Counted from the stretch's first letter, positions 1 to 8,917 are shown. The stretch is DNA of 60,236 nucleotides from an uncultured Francisellaceae bacterium (GCA_903907935.1 CAIVQA010000101.1:1-60236); one strand, 5' to 3'. Made by a program: numbers and translations. The notes: a model not told the origin generated them from the letters alone.

Positions 1-73
1 AAGATTCTAAAGCCAATTTTATGGCTTCTCTTTTAAATTCATTTGTATATGCTTTATAGTTTTTCTTAGTCAT
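1..73 (-). CDS. IS3-family transposase OrfA, N-terminal part (cut by window edge)
   Basis: Reading the minus strand from an ATG at 73-71 gives 24 residues beginning MTKKNYKAYTNEFKREAIKL, typical of the start of IS3/IS911-type OrfA, the helix-turn-helix subunit of the transposase. A GAGGTG ribosome-binding site lies about 8 nt upstream of the ATG. The gene runs off the left edge, so intactness, the OrfB frame and the frameshift signal cannot be judged. The family call rests on a short but characteristic N-terminus. Confidence 0.75.
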   Translation of the reverse strand, partial: MTKKNYKAYTNEFKREAIKLALES

Positions 74-134
74 TTTGGTAACACCTCATTTGTTCATAGA
101 TTTTAACAAATTGATGTCCATTAAGTTAGGGGAA
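1..134 (-). mobile_element. End of an IS3-family insertion sequence
   Basis: The OrfA fragment is preceded by about 60 nt of leader. Near the element edge, at 115-134, lies TGTCCATTAAGTTAGGGGAA, whose complement reads TTCCCCTAACTTAATGGACA and resembles IS3-group terminal repeats. The other end lies outside the window, so the exact boundary and any target duplication are unknown. Confidence 0.5.
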
Positions 135-141
135 GATTACA

Positions 142-483
142 GTGGTATATAGTCAAAATTGCAGACGTAATTACGAAGATGCGATAACGGAAATACAACA
201 GATCTGTTCTAATATAGGAATGAAAGATACTTTAGTTAGAGCTGTATTAGAGATTGATAATCCCGGTAATACTATAAACAATCAGCAAAATGCTATAAAC
301 CATCATCAAATAAACTTACTATTACCTATGTATAATTATGGAAAAACTACTAAAGCAACACTTATGAACCAAAATGATCCTAGAGTAAATCCAACTGAGA
401 CATCTAAAGATTTAACAGAAACACCTCAGGATCCAGAAGTACCTATAAATTTAGTAGCAATGCCTACAGCTCCAAGTCCGTAA
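142..483 (+). CDS. Hypothetical protein, 113 aa
   Basis: I do not recognise this protein. The GTG start at 142 is preceded by AGGGGAAG at suitable spacing. The first 50 residues look helical and globular (an NYEDAITEIQQIC stretch). The middle is asparagine- and glutamine-rich, and the last 40 residues are rich in Pro, Thr and Glu and probably disordered. There is no signal peptide or membrane segment. It begins at the edge of the IS3 element, so part of its upstream region may come from the insertion. Confidence 0.5.
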   Translation: MVYSQNCRRNYEDAITEIQQICSNIGMKDTLVRAVLEIDNPGNTINNQQNAINHHQINLLLPMYNYGKTTKATLMNQNDPRVNPTETSKDLTETPQDPEVPINLVAMPTAPSP

Positions 484-493
484 AGTGTTCCAT

Positions 494-733
494 TTAAACT
501 TCAGTTTCTTCGTCGTGTTCGTTATTTGGAAAATCTTCATCTTCAAAATCTAGATGTTCGTCTATAGTCATTGGTTGAAAAAATAATATTTCAGTTGGTT
601 TGTTAGCATTCTCTATTGTTTTTACAATCATTTCACCGTTAAATTCGTAGCCATTTTCCATTGCTTCTACAATTTCATCTTCAAATTTACTTATGTTATT
701 ATTGTTGCCTTGAATAAGTTTAAATGGCTTCAT
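494..733 (-). CDS. Small acidic hypothetical protein
   Basis: The protein is about 79 aa, convergent with the preceding gene. I chose the ATG at 733 (MKPFKLIQG...) because TTGGAG lies 9 nt upstream; an ATG at 739 is also possible, and a longer frame opens with a TTG that is part of that same ribosome-binding site. The C-terminus is strongly acidic (DEHLDFEDEDF, then HDEETE). There is no membrane segment and no family that I recognise. Confidence 0.5.
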   Translation of the reverse strand: MKPFKLIQGNNNNISKFEDEIVEAMENGYEFNGEMIVKTIENANKPTEILFFQPMTIDEHLDFEDEDFPNNEHDEETEV

Positions 734-871
734 ATACATTTTCTCCAAAATTTTAGTACAGATTGCTTGTAGAACTACAAATAATTAAAAATAACATATT
801 TTTGTTGTAGTTTAAATTCATTTTAGAGTTGTTTGATGTATATTATGCGTATACAATGTCGCATATTCTTT

Positions 872-959
872 GGAGAGGTGGCTGAGTGGTCGAAAGCGAC
901 GGTCTTGAAAACCGTAGGGGAGCGTTCCTCCCCCCAGGGTTCGAATCCCTGCCTCTCCG
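872..959 (+). tRNA. serT: tRNA-Ser (anticodon TGA)
   Basis: The 88-nt cloverleaf pairs GGAGAGG (872-878) with CCTCTCC (952-958), with discriminator G at 959. The anticodon loop CTTGAAA carries TGA at 906-908. A long variable arm (GGGGAGCGTTCCTCCCC) marks a class II serine tRNA, and the T-loop contains GGTTCGAATCC. CCA is not encoded. It lies about 30 nt upstream of the letA-like gene, probably on the same transcript. Confidence 0.97.
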
Positions 960-991
960 AGATAAAATTTTTCTTAGAGGAGGGGGGAATT

Positions 992-1666
992 GTGATAAAA
1001 CCTTTAACAAAACCTTTAATAAATGTATTGATAGTGGACGATCATCCTATAGTTAGAGCAGGAATTTCTAGCATTTTAGAAGAAAATGGGATATGCGTTA
1101 TTGGGCAAGCTAGTAGCGGGGAAGAAGCAGTACGTATAGCTAAAGATAAAAACCCACATGTAGTTTTAATGGATGTTAGAATGCCAGGAATTGGTGGTTT
1201 AGAAGCTACTAAAAAGATGATTAAAAATCAACCACACGTTAAAATTATTGCTTTAACGGTTTGTGGAGAGGAACCATTCCCATCAAAGTTTTTACAAGCT
1301 GGGGCAGTTGGGTATTTAACCAAAGATGCAGACATTAATGAAATGATCAACGCTATACAAATAGTTTATTCAGGTAAATGTAAGCATTATATAGGGCCAG
1401 ATGTTGCGCAGCAATTAGCTCTAAAAAATGTTGCCACCCCTAATGGTTCTCCTTTAGATGTGTTATCAGAGCGAGAATTACAAATTATGATGATGATAAC
1501 CGGCGGACAAAAAGTACAAGAAATCTCAGATAAACTTTGTTTAAGTCCAAAGACAGTTAATAGTTATCGATATCGTATTTTCGATAAGTTAAGTGTGTCT
1601 AGCGATGTAGAATTAACTCATTTGGCTATTCGTCATAAAATATTAGATACCCTGGAGATTTCTTAA
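992..1666 (+). CDS. letA: LetA/GacA-family response regulator (LuxR-type)
   Basis: This is a 224-aa two-domain response regulator. The receiver domain (about residues 10-130) has the acidic pair DD at 16-17 and phosphoacceptor D61 in MDVRMPG. The C-terminal LuxR/NarL helix-turn-helix (about 155-215) contains LSERELQIM and LSPKTVNSYRYRIFDKL. I chose the GTG at 992 because GAGGAGGGGGG lies 5 nt upstream; longer readings run through the tRNA. In gammaproteobacteria GacA/UvrY/LetA activates small RNAs that titrate CsrA, and in Legionella it controls the switch between replicative and transmissive phases. The arrangement gacA-uvrC-pgsA is the classic one and supports the name. Confidence 0.92.
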   Translation: MIKPLTKPLINVLIVDDHPIVRAGISSILEENGICVIGQASSGEEAVRIAKDKNPHVVLMDVRMPGIGGLEATKKMIKNQPHVKIIALTVCGEEPFPSKFLQAGAVGYLTKDADINEMINAIQIVYSGKCKHYIGPDVAQQLALKNVATPNGSPLDVLSERELQIMMMITGGQKVQEISDKLCLSPKTVNSYRYRIFDKLSVSSDVELTHLAIRHKILDTLEIS

Positions 1667-1671
1667 AAATT

Positions 1672-3357
1672 TTGAATTTTGAATTTTTTTTAAAAAATTT
1701 GTCTGAAAATCCTGGTGTTTATACTATGTATAATTATAAAAATCAGGTAATCTATGTTGGTAAAGCTAAAAATTTAAAAAATCGAATTAAAAGCTACTTC
1801 CAAAAAAAAAATACTAAATATATTAATTTAAAAACTAGTGTATTAATTTCAGAAATAAACAACATTGAAATAACGATTACTAAAAACGAAATAGAAGCTT
1901 TGTTGTTGGAAAACAAATTAATTAATCAGCTAAAACCAAAATATAATGTTATTTTTAGGGATGATAAAAGTTATCCTTATATATTATTAACAAATGAAAA
2001 ATATCCAAGCATTAAGTATTTCCGGAATAAAAATCGTAGTAATAGTAAAGCAAACGGGATCCTTTATGGTCCATATCCTAATATAAATGCCGTTAAAACC
2101 AGTTTAGATTTATTAAGTAAAATTTTTAAATTACGCAGCTGTAATGCAACTTTTTTTAATAATAGAACAAAACCATGTTTAGAGTATCAATTAAAACGTT
2201 GTACTGCACCATGTGTTGGACTAATTAGTACCGATTTTTATGCTAAAGATGTAGAAAATGTAAAATTATTTCTACAAGGCAAATCTAAATTACTTATTAA
2301 AAATTTAAAATTACAAATGCAAGATGCATCAGATTTAATGGATTATGAAAAAGCTGCAAAATTGCGCGATCAAATTAAATCATTATCATTATTGCAAAAC
2401 GAACAAGCAGTTACTAATAAAGGGCGAGTAGATGTTGATGTTCTTGGTATAGCGGTTAGTTCAAAACTAATTTGCATTCATTTATTGCGAGTGAGACAAG
2501 GAGATGTTTTATATAGTCAACAATTTTTTTCAAAAAAAACAGTATTCACCATTAATAATAGTGATGCTGATTTTTTAGAAGAATTTATTTTGCAACATTA
2601 TCTTAACAATAAATCACCTAGCACTGGTTCCATATCAGAAATTTTAACAGCTATAAATATAGGTAGTTCAAGTAATATGCAATTAATTTCTAAAGCAATC
2701 AAAATTAAATTGTCTTGTAGAGGTAAAGGTAATAAATTAGCGTGGCAAAAAATAGCTCAAACTAGTGCAGAAGAAGCTTTAAATATTAGAATAGTTGAGT
2801 TTAAGACCCAAAAAAACAATTTTAAAAATTTGGCTGAGTTGATAGCTAGAACTAAACCTATAGAGAGGATAGTATGTTTTGATATTAGCCATACAGCTGG
2901 TAAAGAAACTATTGCTGCTTGTGTAGTTTTTAATGTTTTTGGTAAAGAACAATCCAGTTATAGGTTATTTAATGTAAAAACTACTAATCCTGGAGATGAT
3001 TACCAAGCACTACAAAAAGCTATTACTAGGTATATGGAACAAGTGGTAGTAGATCCAAAATTAACACCAGATTTATTAATGGTAGATGGTGGCAAGGGTC
3101 AATTGGCTGTAGCTGAAGAAGTTATAAATTGTTTTAAGTCGCGAATAGCCCCCTGTAGGTTACCAATTAATTTATTAGGGGTTGCTAAAGGCCCAGAAAG
3201 AAAGTTTGGGTTAGAAAAAATCTATCTTACATCAGATGGAGCTCAATTAAACTTGCAATCTACTAATCAAGTTTTTAAGCTATTATTAAAGATTAGAGAT
3301 GCGGCCCATAAATTTGCTATAAATTCGCATCGATGGCGGCGTGATAAAATATTATGA
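1672..3357 (+). CDS. uvrC: Excinuclease ABC subunit C, lacking the C-terminal HhH domain
   Basis: UvrC makes both incisions in nucleotide excision repair. The 561-aa product has the GIY-YIG nuclease (residues about 14-36, PGVYTMY and VIYVGKAKNLKNRI), a UVR motif that contacts UvrB (about 221-240) and the RNase H-like nuclease (CFDISHTAGKETIAA near 400, LLMVDGGKGQL near 468). It stops right after the FAINSHRWRRDK helix, where family members of about 600 aa continue into a tandem helix-hairpin-helix domain. The stop overlaps the pgsA start (ATGA), so this is a settled gene end. The start is a TTG at 1672; no better in-frame start precedes the GIY motif. Confidence 0.93.
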   Translation: MNFEFFLKNLSENPGVYTMYNYKNQVIYVGKAKNLKNRIKSYFQKKNTKYINLKTSVLISEINNIEITITKNEIEALLLENKLINQLKPKYNVIFRDDKSYPYILLTNEKYPSIKYFRNKNRSNSKANGILYGPYPNINAVKTSLDLLSKIFKLRSCNATFFNNRTKPCLEYQLKRCTAPCVGLISTDFYAKDVENVKLFLQGKSKLLIKNLKLQMQDASDLMDYEKAAKLRDQIKSLSLLQNEQAVTNKGRVDVDVLGIAVSSKLICIHLLRVRQGDVLYSQQFFSKKTVFTINNSDADFLEEFILQHYLNNKSPSTGSISEILTAINIGSSSNMQLISKAIKIKLSCRGKGNKLAWQKIAQTSAEEALNIRIVEFKTQKNNFKNLAELIARTKPIERIVCFDISHTAGKETIAACVVFNVFGKEQSSYRLFNVKTTNPGDDYQALQKAITRYMEQVVVDPKLTPDLLMVDGGKGQLAVAEEVINCFKSRIAPCRLPINLLGVAKGPERKFGLEKIYLTSDGAQLNLQSTNQVFKLLLKIRDAAHKFAINSHRWRRDKIL

Positions 3358-3908
3358 ATAAATTTTTAAATGTACCGAATACTTTAACAATATTAAGAAT
3401 TTCTTTGATTCCTATTTTTGTTATAACCTTTTATTTACCATGGAAATGCCATTATATCTTTTCAACAGTAGTATTTATTTTAGCGAGTTTAACGGATTAT
3501 TTAGATGGATATTTAGCTAGAAAATTACAGCAAGAATCAGCTTTTGGAACATTTTTAGATCCAGTTGCAGATAAATTAATTATAGCGGTTGCATTGGTTT
3601 TATTGGTTGAAGAGCATGCTACTCGTTGGTTTTCTATACCTGCAGCAGTTATTGTTTGTAGAGAAATTGTAATTTCTGCTTTAAGGGAGTGGATGGCAGA
3701 GGTTGGGCGGCGTACCCATGTAGCAGTATCATGGTTAGGAAAACTTAAAACTAGCCTACAGATGGTAGCTATTACTATGTTATTGGCAGTACCTCCAGAT
3801 TATAGTAAAATTATGTTAGTTGCCTATGGATGTCTTTATTTAGCAGTTCTTTTAACTATTTGGTCAATGTTAATTTATTTGTGGGCGTCTAGAGAAAGTT
3901 TTTTGTAA
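3354..3908 (+). CDS. pgsA: CDP-diacylglycerol--glycerol-3-phosphate 3-phosphatidyltransferase
   Basis: This integral membrane enzyme makes phosphatidylglycerol phosphate from CDP-diacylglycerol and glycerol 3-phosphate. The 184-aa protein carries the CDP-alcohol phosphatidyltransferase signature DG-x2-AR-x8-G-x3-D-x3-D as DGYLARKLQQESAFGTFLD-PVAD, between hydrophobic segments. Length is normal for the family. Its ATG overlaps the uvrC stop (ATGA), so the two are translationally coupled. The TAA stop touches an A-family palindrome. Confidence 0.95.
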   Translation: MNKFLNVPNTLTILRISLIPIFVITFYLPWKCHYIFSTVVFILASLTDYLDGYLARKLQQESAFGTFLDPVADKLIIAVALVLLVEEHATRWFSIPAAVIVCREIVISALREWMAEVGRRTHVAVSWLGKLKTSLQMVAITMLLAVPPDYSKIMLVAYGCLYLAVLLTIWSMLIYLWASRESFL

Positions 3909-4059
3909 GTATACTCTCAGCTAATCTGTTTTCGGTGCTCTAAAAAACAAGGAGTGTTGTTTGAGCCTCTTTGGACTCTAGTTGCTCCTTACTTTGCGAA
4001 AGGCGAGTTTCACGACTTGTTTTTTAGAGCACCGAAAATTCATTAGCTTAGAGTATACT
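3908..4059. repeat. A-family palindromic element, copy 1
   Basis: A 152-nt inverted repeat opens with AGTATACTCTCAGCTAAT and closes with ATTAGCTTAGAGTATACT. Inside are the family core arms TTTTCGGTGCTCTAAAAAAC and GTTTTTTAGAGCACCGAAAA. The centre carries the shared text GAGTGTTGTTTGAGCCTC. It fills the whole gap between two convergent stop codons and may also act as a transcript-end hairpin. Confidence 0.85.
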
Positions 4060-4427
4060 TAGTGAATAAAGTTTTTAACAATAGTGCGTAACTTATTTTC
4101 TGTAAGAGGTTTTTCTACAAAATCTTTAAAGCCAGCATTAATACATTCATGTTTTTTTTGTTCAGAATTAAAAGCAGTAATCGCTATAATAGGAGTTTTT
4201 ATTTTTTCAATTATTTTTTTTGCAAGATCAATACCAGACATATCTGGTAGACCTAAGTCTAGCAAAATAATATTATATTGGTTATTTTTAATTAATTTTA
4301 GAGCCTTAGAGGCTGATTCGGCGAGATCTAAAGAGTACTCAGCCTTTTCTACAATAATTTGTGCTACTATTTGGGCAATAGGCTCGTCTTCTACTAATAA
4401 AAACTTAAGTTGATTTTCTTTACCCAT
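4059..4427 (-). CDS. Stand-alone receiver-domain response regulator
   Basis: The protein is a 122-aa single receiver domain with no output domain. It shows the N-terminal acidic cluster (VEDEP), phosphoacceptor D57 in LLDLGLPDMSG, the conserved Thr/Ser region (IAITAF) and K106 in the VEKPL switch motif. The start overlaps the end of the upstream kinase gene by 8 nt, so the two are co-translated and presumably form a pair. With no effector domain, its output is probably phosphotransfer or protein contact. A free HPt protein is encoded at 49634-49987. Confidence 0.9.
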   Translation of the reverse strand: MGKENQLKFLLVEDEPIAQIVAQIIVEKAEYSLDLAESASKALKLIKNNQYNIILLDLGLPDMSGIDLAKKIIEKIKTPIIAITAFNSEQKKHECINAGFKDFVEKPLTENKLRTIVKNFIH

Positions 4428-5937
4428 CTATTAATGCCCTTTTACAAGGGAAGATACAGCTAAATTTAGACCCTTCCCCTATTTTGCTTGTTACATAAAT
4501 CTCACCATTAATATCTTTAATTAATTGTTTTACTGTCCATAAACCCAATCCTATACCCTTGTAAAGGTTACTACTAGTGGGGGATAGTCGCATAAAGCGA
4601 TCGAAAATAGCTTCATATTTATCTTCTGGGATTCCTATACCAGTATCTTCTATAGATAGTTCTAAAATTACTTTGGGATAATCAATAACCTTGACAATTT
4701 TTATAGTGATCTTAATTGTACCGTGTTCGGTAAATTTTAAAGCATTATCAAATAAGTTTAGTAAAATTTTGTGTATTTTATCGCGATCTCCAACTAATTC
4801 TATAGGTACATCATTATTATAATCAATTATAATTTCTAAATTTTTTTGTCGTATAGATATTATGTGTAATTCTATAGTTTTTTGGATTAGTTCTTTTAAA
4901 TTAAATTTCCATTCTAAATTATGGTTAGTTTCAAGATTAGTATATTGAAGAATATCTACAATTAAATCCATTAATCTTTCACTAGAAATTTTCATGTAAT
5001 TAATAAATTTTTTCGTTTTTTTAGGCAAATCTTCTATAGCATTTAAAATATTTGCTAGCCCAATGATATTACTTAACGGTGTTTTGAGATCGTGTTGCAT
5101 GTTTAATAAAAATTGAGTTTTAATGTTGTTTGCTTCTTCTGCTTTTTCTCGAGCATTTACTAACTCAGTAACATCTAATGAGTTACCAACTATACCTATT
5201 ATTTGATTATTTTCATCTTTTAAAGGAGCTTTAATGCTTGTAAAATAAAGGTTTTCACCACTAACAGATACCTGTTCTTGAACCTTAATAATTTTATCTA
5301 AAGCCATTACTTCATTATCATGTTCCAAAAATGTACAATCTGGCCATAGCTCATTATCGGTTTTACCAATAATATCTAATTTGGTTTTTAATCTAGCTTT
5401 TTTTACCATGGCGGTATTACAGCCTAAATAAATTCCCTGTTTGTTTTTCCAGTAAATATCTCCAGGAACATTATCAATTATAGTTTCTAGGCAATTTTGT
5501 AAATAGTTAATTCTTTTTTCGGATATATCATTGGTATTAATTTTACCGATCAATATTATTCCTATGGGTAAATTTCTTTGATTTGCCAAATAAGATCCAA
5601 TCCATTGTATCTGTTCGTTTTGTTTGTTGCTTTCAGTTGTGTTAAATTTAATAAAGGGGAGAGTAGTGCTATTTAATAGTTTTAATTTTTTTATGATAAT
5701 ATTAAATGATGTAGATAGATCTTCTATTTCAGAGAAATTTTTTTCTATTATATTTTTAATCTTCAAATGATAGTAAGAGATTGCAAAATTATTAACCAAT
5801 TTAATTTTTAATGTGGGGGATAATAGAATAACAATATCATTTATAAAATCTAAAACCGTTTTACAATATTTAACATACTCTTTTAGCTCATCTAAAGATG
5901 ATAAACTAAATAATTCATTGGATGTTTTTTGAGCCAT
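4420..5937 (-). CDS. PAS-domain sensor histidine kinase, cytosolic
   Basis: From the ATG at 5937 the protein is 505 aa; a TTG at 6000 would add 21 residues and overlap the rhomboid gene. A helical N-terminal region is followed by a PAS domain (about residues 140-260; ETIIDNVPGDIYWKNKQG), then HisKA with the H-box MQHDLKTPLSN, and a HATPase with N-box (LLNLFDNALKFTE), G1 (IEDTGIGIP) and G2 (GIGLGLWTVKQL) motifs. There is no clear transmembrane segment, so it senses a cytosolic signal. Unlike BarA/LetS it has no receiver or HPt domain; a receiver gene follows at once. Confidence 0.9.
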   Translation of the reverse strand: MAQKTSNELFSLSSLDELKEYVKYCKTVLDFINDIVILLSPTLKIKLVNNFAISYYHLKIKNIIEKNFSEIEDLSTSFNIIIKKLKLLNSTTLPFIKFNTTESNKQNEQIQWIGSYLANQRNLPIGIILIGKINTNDISEKRINYLQNCLETIIDNVPGDIYWKNKQGIYLGCNTAMVKKARLKTKLDIIGKTDNELWPDCTFLEHDNEVMALDKIIKVQEQVSVSGENLYFTSIKAPLKDENNQIIGIVGNSLDVTELVNAREKAEEANNIKTQFLLNMQHDLKTPLSNIIGLANILNAIEDLPKKTKKFINYMKISSERLMDLIVDILQYTNLETNHNLEWKFNLKELIQKTIELHIISIRQKNLEIIIDYNNDVPIELVGDRDKIHKILLNLFDNALKFTEHGTIKITIKIVKVIDYPKVILELSIEDTGIGIPEDKYEAIFDRFMRLSPTSSNLYKGIGLGLWTVKQLIKDINGEIYVTSKIGEGSKFSCIFPCKRALIDG

Positions 5938-5968
5938 AATGTTTTTAAAAATTATTTTGTGCAAATTC

Positions 5969-6595
5969 CTAATGTGTATATAGCGAGTTAATGTACTCAA
6001 TTGGCATAATTTTATATTTAAATAAAATAAAAAATGCAGTAATTCCTGCTAAAAATCCAAATAAATGTCCTTCCCAAGAAGTTTTAGCTTCAGTTGGAAA
6101 AAAACTTAACAAAATTCCGCCAAAATAATATAAGACAAGTATACCTAATAAAATGCTAACAATAGTTGCGCTTTCATAAGCAAAAATTAATGCAAAGCCA
6201 AAATATCCGGCTATTAAACCGCTGGCTCCTATATGGTTACCGCGTCTTCCAAACAACCAAACACTTAATCCTTCTAATAGAATTATTATGATGGTTAAAT
6301 TAAAAAACATTTGTTTATCAAAAGAAATTAGTAATAAACTTAAAGTAAATAGAGGTATAGAGTTAAAAAATAAGTGATTAAAATTACCATGTATAGCCCA
6401 AGAAAACATAATTCCTAATAAACCACGCTTATTACGAGGTACCACTCCTAAAACATTTAAAGTTTTACCAGTTGATAAGTTTATTATATTTAAGATCCAT
6501 AATGCGCCGATTAGCTCTACTATTAAAGTGGCATGTTGTTTAGAATTAATAATTAGCGTGTTAAATTGCTCAGAAATTTGTTTTAATTCTAGCAT
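5969..6595 (-). CDS. Rhomboid-family intramembrane serine protease
   Basis: The 208-aa polytopic protein has about six hydrophobic segments. The catalytic dyad of the family is visible: S125 in HIGASGLIAG and H177 in WEGHLFGF. The HGNFNHLFFN motif (about residues 69-78) supplies the conserved HxxxN-type loop. Rhomboids cleave single-span membrane proteins within or near the bilayer; the substrate here is unknown. The start overlaps the upstream O-antigen ligase gene by 26 nt, so the genes form one minus-strand operon running into the kinase and receiver genes. Confidence 0.9.
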   Translation of the reverse strand: MLELKQISEQFNTLIINSKQHATLIVELIGALWILNIINLSTGKTLNVLGVVPRNKRGLLGIMFSWAIHGNFNHLFFNSIPLFTLSLLLISFDKQMFFNLTIIIILLEGLSVWLFGRRGNHIGASGLIAGYFGFALIFAYESATIVSILLGILVLYYFGGILLSFFPTEAKTSWEGHLFGFLAGITAFFILFKYKIMPIEYINSLYTH

Positions 6596-7802
6596 CTGGT
6601 AGGGCCCCTAAAGAGACAGCAGTTAAAATAATAAATAAATATCCAGGAACAAAATCCATAATCCAAGAATTAGCCAAACAACCAATAGATATAGTTAAAA
6701 TTATGCTTTGTAGGATATGTTTTTCATAATCTTGTAGAATAAAGCTAGTTTTAAATAAAATGTAAAACCACCATAATAATATTCCAACTCCCAAAATTCC
6801 TAAGTTGATCCACCATAACAAATATTCATTATGGGGGTTGGTAGTTATCATTGTATGATTGGATTCAGCAAGTTTTTTATATTCCGGTACAAAACTTCCA
6901 GTTCCCCACCCTAACAGAGGTTTTTGTTTTATTAGTGATAAAGTATTTTGGTAGAATAATAATCTTTCTGATACGGAATTGCGTTCATTGGTAGAAGTAT
7001 TTTCATATTTTGTTGGATTAATTTTATAATCATTATATTTGGTAATAACCAAATGCCACATTGGGTATAGATTTTTGGTGAATAATCCACAAAACAGTAA
7101 TATAGTTATAATTAAAGTAGTTGGAATAAGTATTAAATATTTTTTAGAACTATTTAATAAATGTATTTTTTGAATAAAAAATACCGGAATTAATAATATA
7201 AATATTAGTTGAGCAGTCTTCCCACCTGAAATATAAAATAAATAAAAAACATTAATTAAACTTAATGATAATATAATAATGTTAACGTATAATTTGTTTT
7301 GTAAATTTATTTTGTGTAACAATAAAAAAGTTGTAACTGTTATTACTAGAGAAGTATCGATGCTATTTTTTAAAGGCATCGCAGAACCATATGTTAATCC
7401 TACAATGGTAGTAATAAAGCCAGAGATAATTAAAGCATTTATAGTCCATTTTCTTTGAGTGGGATCTCTAAAATAAAAAATAAAAAAAGGTAGGTATATT
7501 AATTTAGACATTCTTTTTAAAAAGATCATAATTTCAGACCAACTGGCAGAGGAATATATACTTCCTATTATTAGGCTAATTAATAAAAAAATTGAGGCAA
7601 AACAAGCTGTGTATTGCCATATATACATGGATTTTGTTTGATAGTTACCTTCTATTATCCATAGCAACATAAAAAGTGTTAATAATATAGTTGTTATAGA
7701 TGTAGATACAGGTATGCTAAAGGCAAGTAATAGTAAAACAATATGAATAATCTTGCTAATTATAGGCTGATCAGCATTTAAGTATTTAGTTTTTATAAAC
7801 AT
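6570..7802 (-). CDS. O-antigen ligase / polymerase family protein (Wzy_C)
   Basis: The 410-aa protein has ten or more hydrophobic segments and the family's large periplasmic loop. In that loop, PLLGWGTGSFVPEYKK and NPHNEYLLWWINLG match the WaaL/O-antigen polymerase pattern. Members either ligate undecaprenyl-linked O-antigen to lipid A-core or polymerise repeat units, and sequence alone does not separate these. It is divergent from the WecA-like gene at 7876, so the two probably act in the same surface-polysaccharide pathway. Confidence 0.82.
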   Translation of the reverse strand: MFIKTKYLNADQPIISKIIHIVLLLLAFSIPVSTSITTILLTLFMLLWIIEGNYQTKSMYIWQYTACFASIFLLISLIIGSIYSSASWSEIMIFLKRMSKLIYLPFFIFYFRDPTQRKWTINALIISGFITTIVGLTYGSAMPLKNSIDTSLVITVTTFLLLHKINLQNKLYVNIIILSLSLINVFYLFYISGGKTAQLIFILLIPVFFIQKIHLLNSSKKYLILIPTTLIITILLFCGLFTKNLYPMWHLVITKYNDYKINPTKYENTSTNERNSVSERLLFYQNTLSLIKQKPLLGWGTGSFVPEYKKLAESNHTMITTNPHNEYLLWWINLGILGVGILLWWFYILFKTSFILQDYEKHILQSIILTISIGCLANSWIMDFVPGYLFIILTAVSLGALPDARIKTNF

Positions 7803-7875
7803 TTTTACATTCTTCCAATAAATTATATAAAATGCAATAATTGCAATAATCAGAAATAGGGTCTAGTAATTTAAT

Positions 7876-8913
7876 ATGTTAAGCAACTCATTTTTTATTG
7901 GATATGGCTTAATCCTTTTTTTATTTTCTATAATATTTGTCCGAATATTTTCTATATATGCAAGTAAAAAAGGACTCGTAGCTATTCCTAATGCTCGTTC
8001 ATCACATCAGGATCTTATACCATTAGGCGGCGGGATAGTTTTTGTTTTATTTTGGTGTGTTAATTTATTAATAGGATTTATCTTTAATTGGATTTCACTT
8101 AAAGAATTATTAATATTTCTGCCAGGTACTCTTATTGTTTCTATAGTAGGTTATTGGGACGATCATAAAGAATTAACTGCTAAAAGACGTCTAGTAATCC
8201 AAATGTTAGCGAGTATTTTATGTGTGGTAGTGGTGGGGAAAATTCCAGCTTTACATTTGTTTGGTCGTTCTCTTATTAATTTAAGTTACTATGGTATTCT
8301 GCTCACGATATTAGGTTTAGTATGGTCTACTAATCTTTATAATTTTATGGATGGTTTAGATGGCATTGCTGCAGTTGAAGCATTGTTTGTTTTTGGTATG
8401 GGTGGATTATTATTTTGGGATGCAAATGCTACTTCTATGGCATTATTATCTTGGTCTTTAGTGCCTATAGTTGCAGGTTTTTTGGTTTGGAATCGGCCTA
8501 AAGCAAAAGTATTTATGGGGGATGTTGGTAGTTATTGTTTGGGGTTTTTAGTGGCACTTTTTTCTTTAATAGGAGATCTTTGGTATAATATTCCTGTTGC
8601 TTTTTGGGTAATTTTATATGGAGTATTTTGGTTTGATGCAACTATTACTGTTATAAGGCGGTTGTGTAGAAAAGAAAATTTGGCAACTGCCCATCGTGAG
8701 CATGCATGTCAAAGGTTACAAAGAATGGGTTTTTCTCATGCGGAAGTTTTATATGGAGTTATTATAGTAAACATTATTTTATCTAGCATTGTAGTTTGGG
8801 TGCTTTTTGTTAAACAAAATCATGTAAAATGGGGTTTATTATTAGCTGTATTAATTTTATCTATTATTTATGGAATAATAGAAAAATTAAAACCAATGGC
8901 AAGAGCTTTATAA
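7876..8913 (+). CDS. WecA/MraY-family undecaprenyl-phosphate sugar-1-phosphate transferase
   Basis: The 345-aa polytopic membrane protein belongs to the glycosyltransferase 4 (MraY/WecA/WbcO) superfamily. It transfers a sugar-1-phosphate from a UDP-sugar to undecaprenyl phosphate, starting O-antigen or capsule synthesis. The Mg-binding motif GYWDDHKEL is near residue 95, NFMDGLDGIAA near 155, VFMGDVGS near 213 and HREHACQRL near 275, the last being more like WecA/WbcO than MraY. The N-terminal RSSHQ...PLGGG motif is also present. It is divergent from the O-antigen ligase gene. Confidence 0.88.
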   Translation: MLSNSFFIGYGLILFLFSIIFVRIFSIYASKKGLVAIPNARSSHQDLIPLGGGIVFVLFWCVNLLIGFIFNWISLKELLIFLPGTLIVSIVGYWDDHKELTAKRRLVIQMLASILCVVVVGKIPALHLFGRSLINLSYYGILLTILGLVWSTNLYNFMDGLDGIAAVEALFVFGMGGLLFWDANATSMALLSWSLVPIVAGFLVWNRPKAKVFMGDVGSYCLGFLVALFSLIGDLWYNIPVAFWVILYGVFWFDATITVIRRLCRKENLATAHREHACQRLQRMGFSHAEVLYGVIIVNIILSSIVVWVLFVKQNHVKWGLLLAVLILSIIYGIIEKLKPMARAL

Positions 8914-8917
8914 ATAT

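Noticed and set aside
833..991. Longer N-terminus for the LetA-like regulator
   Set aside because: It would read through tRNA-Ser; the GTG at 992 has an excellent ribosome site.
4084..4413. Plus-strand frame of 109 codons opposite the receiver gene
   Set aside because: It is fully antisense to a gene with clear receiver motifs and has no family resemblance.
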